64,000 nucleotides of DNA from assembly GCF_029227915.1 (NCBI RefSeq), contig NC_079885.1, positions 2,976,001-3,040,000 of the forward strand, in the 5' to 3' direction. The DNA comes from Hydractinia symbiolongicarpus (Eukaryota; Cnidaria; Hydrozoa; Anthoathecata; Hydractiniidae). The position numbers and the translations under genes were made by a program. Positions 62,134 through 64,000 of the stretch are shown here, in pieces. Each line of letters opens with the position of its first letter. Position 1 is the first letter of the stretch. The notes under the pieces were generated by a model. It saw only the letters and a list, made by a program, of their open reading frames with translations, was not told the origin of the DNA and ran no database searches.

Positions 62134-62643
62134 AGAAAGAACAATGATGGCGTTCTTTCGTTTAGAAAGACAAATTATGCATTTTTCCTCATCATCATAC
62201 TCATCATCCACATCATACTCGTCCCCCTCGTCATACTCATTACCATCATCATACTCATCACCCTCATCATCCGCAACCGGCACTGGTCTGGGCATCGGTC
62301 TGGTGGATCTAGGTCTAACAATAAAAAAGGGTTGCCCATAATAATTGTCCCTATAGTGGAATGTTAATAATTCGATCAGCTCAACCTTTCTGAGCCTTGA
62401 GTATCCATGTAGACCTTCCCGTCTGGCGTAAGCTCTTAATTTGGAAACTGTATCCCCAATGCAAAATGATGCTTGCGTCTCTACATTCATATCCAAATTA
62501 TTAAACTCATCGCTATATGGATTCGGGGGATACGACCCTGTCAATTTACGGATCAGCGCGCTCTTTCTGAGCTTTGCGTAGCCATGTAGGCCGCGTTTTC
62601 TAGCGAGAGCTCTTAATTCAGAAACTGTATTTCTCAATGACAT
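62125..62643 (-). CDS. SAP-SAP-acidic protein, RING truncated (172 aa), copy 3
   Basis: Translation identical to copies 1 and 2. It carries the copy-2 state at three of the four silent sites and the copy-1 state at the fourth (ggg at 62329-62331). The final codons and stop again lie in the satellite 12-mer. No copy in the window has the rest of the presumed RING finger. Confidence 0.7.
   Translation of the reverse strand: MSLRNTVSELRALARKRGLHGYAKLRKSALIRKLTGSYPPNPYSDEFNNLDMNVETQASFCIGDTVSKLRAYARREGLHGYSRLRKVELIELLTFHYRDNYYGQPFFIVRPRSTRPMPRPVPVADDEGDEYDDGNEYDEGDEYDVDDEYDDEEKCIICLSKRKNAIIVLSIF
62135..62159 (-). terminator. Hairpin at 3' end of the 172-aa gene, copy 3
   Basis: Same GAAAGAAC/GTTCTTTC stem-loop, unchanged. 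Confidence 0.45.
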
Positions 62644-62839
62644 GCTTGTGTACGATATACGATTTGAAATCTTTAAGACGGTTTTATAAGTCGTGCTGAA
62701 GGGTTGTGAGTGTCCTGGTTTGTGGTTGCCCCACCATGCTAAAATTGTAGTAAAACACGCTGAAACAAACATACATCGATATACCATGGGTACCCACCCA
62801 CCAGCACCTAGAAGGCTGTTACCGGTACACCCACCAACA

Positions 62840-62863
62840 TTTGTTACTCGGACGAGTAACAAA
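62840..62863 (-). terminator. 24-bp palindrome after the 101-aa gene, copy 3
   Basis: Perfect 11-bp stem, unchanged. Confidence 0.6.
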
Positions 62864-62877
62864 AAAGGGTTGTTCAA

Positions 62878-63183
62878 TCACTTGGATCTCTTGTCGTTAT
62901 AACGTTTTTGAGATCTTAGATATGCCTCCCTGTTTTTCGACCTCCACCTCGAACAGTATCCATACCATTCCCGTTTGGTATCCGGATCGATGGTGTAGGA
63001 TGGGTCGAGATCATTCTTCTCGATCACCTCAACCAGTTTAGCCTTTTTCATCCCCGTGATATACTTCACCCCACGGGATTTGGCAACCTCTCGCAACTCT
63101 CTCAGTTTCATCGATTTGTAGTCGGGTACACAACCATCGGTGGTATCACAATGTAGATCAGTTTGAGTATCCATGTCTGACAT
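62878..63183 (-). CDS. SAP-like small protein (101 aa), copy 3
   Basis: Identical translation to copies 1 and 2, with start, SAP-like motif, basic tail and stop all intact. If the copies are expressed, gene dosage rises as the array expands. Confidence 0.8.
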   Translation of the reverse strand: MSDMDTQTDLHCDTTDGCVPDYKSMKLRELREVAKSRGVKYITGMKKAKLVEVIEKNDLDPSYTIDPDTKREWYGYCSRWRSKNREAYLRSQKRYNDKRSK

Positions 63184-63298
63184 ATTAATATAATATAAAA
63201 AACTTTAAGCACTTTTATCGTACCACACCGCTTTACTTTCAAATATTAATTTTTTAAATAGCACACGAAATATGCAAGCGGTGTACATGCACACATCA
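63184..63298 (-). promoter_or_regulatory. AT-rich leader and 9-bp inverted repeat, copy 3
   Basis: Same leader and inverted repeat (63225-63233, 63276-63284); shares the copy-2 base at 63289. Confidence 0.35.
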
Positions 63299-63384
63299 CT
63301 AACTTTGTTCCTGATTTACCGTCTTTCTGAGGCTTTGAACCTCGGCCATTAAACTTTTTACAAACTGGTTGCGCGTTGCGCAAA
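63299..63384 (-). pseudogene. 3' scrap of an unidentified gene, copy 3
   Basis: Same fragment and same breakpoint as copies 1 and 2. Confidence 0.45.
63369..63383. repeat. Hairpin at right end of island 3
   Basis: TTGCGC-GTT-GCGCAA, unchanged, 1 bp from the direct repeat. Confidence 0.6.
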
Positions 63385-63396
63385 AATTTAAAAAAT
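63385..63396. repeat. 12-bp direct repeat, right side of island 3
   Basis: aatttaaaaaat; satellite resumes in phase. Confidence 0.85.
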
Positions 63397-64000
63397 CGTT
63401 CGGGAAATGAGTTTACTCCCTGGGTACTTTCTTTGTATACATTTGCCTATACGGGCCAAGCCCCGGATTTACGGGAAGTCGCGGGTTTTCGTTTGCCGGC
63501 GATTAAACTTCTTTTATTCAGCGTCTCATCAAAAATGAAAACATTTTTAAAAACTACAAGTCTCATGGGCTTTAGTGGTGAAATAATAATTTAAAAAATC
63601 GTTCGAGAAATGAGTTTACACCCTGGGTACTTTCTTTGTATACTTTTGACTATACGGGCCGAGTCCAGGATTTACGGGAAATCACGGGTTTTCGTTTGCC
63701 GGCGATTAAACCTCTTTCATTTAGCGTCTCATCAAAAATGAAAACATTTCTAAAAACTATAAGTCTCATGCGTTTTAGTGGTGAAAAAATAATTCAAAAA
63801 ATCGTTCGGGAAATGAGTTTACTCCCTGGGTACTTTCTGTGTATACTTTTGACTACACGGGCCGAGTCCGGGATTTACAGGAAGTCGCGGGATTTCGTTT
63901 GCCGGCGATTAAACTTCTTTTATTCAGCGTCTCACCAAAAATGAAAACATTTTTAAAAACTACAAGTCTCATGGGATTTAGTGGTGGAAAAATAAGTTAA
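63397..64000. repeat. Satellite array, right end of window
   Basis: About three monomers that reproduce 56812-57415 at a shift of 6,585 bp with a few differences (for example 'atcgttcggg' here where the earlier copy has 'atccttcggg'). The array runs off the right edge. Confidence 0.94.

Larger units (their letters stand above)
62134..63384. other. Gene-bearing island, copy 3
   Basis: Same 1,251-bp segment, offset 6,585 bp from copy 1 and 2,075 bp from copy 2. The body is closer to copy 2 (two differences) than to copy 1 (five), yet the satellite to its right (63376-63944) matches that right of copy 1. It is therefore a mosaic. Confidence 0.88.

Noticed and set aside
1-64000. rRNA or spacer array (rDNA-like)
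   Set aside because: No rRNA-like conserved sequence seen, and a 203-bp unit is far too short.

Overview
About 60 of the 64 kb is one tandem satellite: a monomer of about 203 bp repeated head to tail roughly 300 times (estimated from length divided by period). Three near-identical 1,251-bp gene-bearing islands interrupt it at the right end (55549-56799, 60059-61309, 62134-63384). I see no rRNA, tRNA, CRISPR array, transposase or other conventional gene. The many 60-120 codon open frames in the array are by-products of the repeat: 203 is not a multiple of 3, both strands are equally open, and the frames end at fixed points of the monomer.

Layout. 1-55536 is uninterrupted satellite of about 275 monomers. 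Within it, multi-monomer blocks are duplicated at many scales (shifts of 202, 405, 809/810, 1014-1016, 1167, 1215/1217, 1827, 2432, 2438, 2632, 4048, about 6.9 and 7.5 kb). After island 1 come 16 monomers, then island 2, 4 monomers, island 3 and 3 monomers to the window edge. Each island sits at the same point of the monomer, between two copies of the 12-bp repeat sequence aatttaaaaaat.

Island content (all minus strand, in reading order): a 3' scrap of an unidentified gene cut at its 5' side; an intact 101-aa SAP-like protein; and a 172-aa protein with two SAP-like motifs, an acidic tail and what looks like the first C-x2-C of a RING finger, cut off where the satellite begins. The island therefore looks like a genomic fragment broken through two genes, then copied along with the array. 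The four base differences among copies inside the 172-aa frame are all synonymous.

Organism. The compact intron-less genes, AT-rich leaders without Shine-Dalgarno sequences, a palindromic hairpin just after a stop codon, and the SAP/RING protein types suggest a nucleocytoplasmic large DNA virus of a protist, or a eukaryotic chromosome carrying a fragment of one. The nucleosome-sized satellite fits a eukaryotic chromosome at least as well. The window alone cannot decide, and array length may be affected by assembly. What is most worth attention is an expanding satellite that has captured a small gene cassette and is amplifying it.
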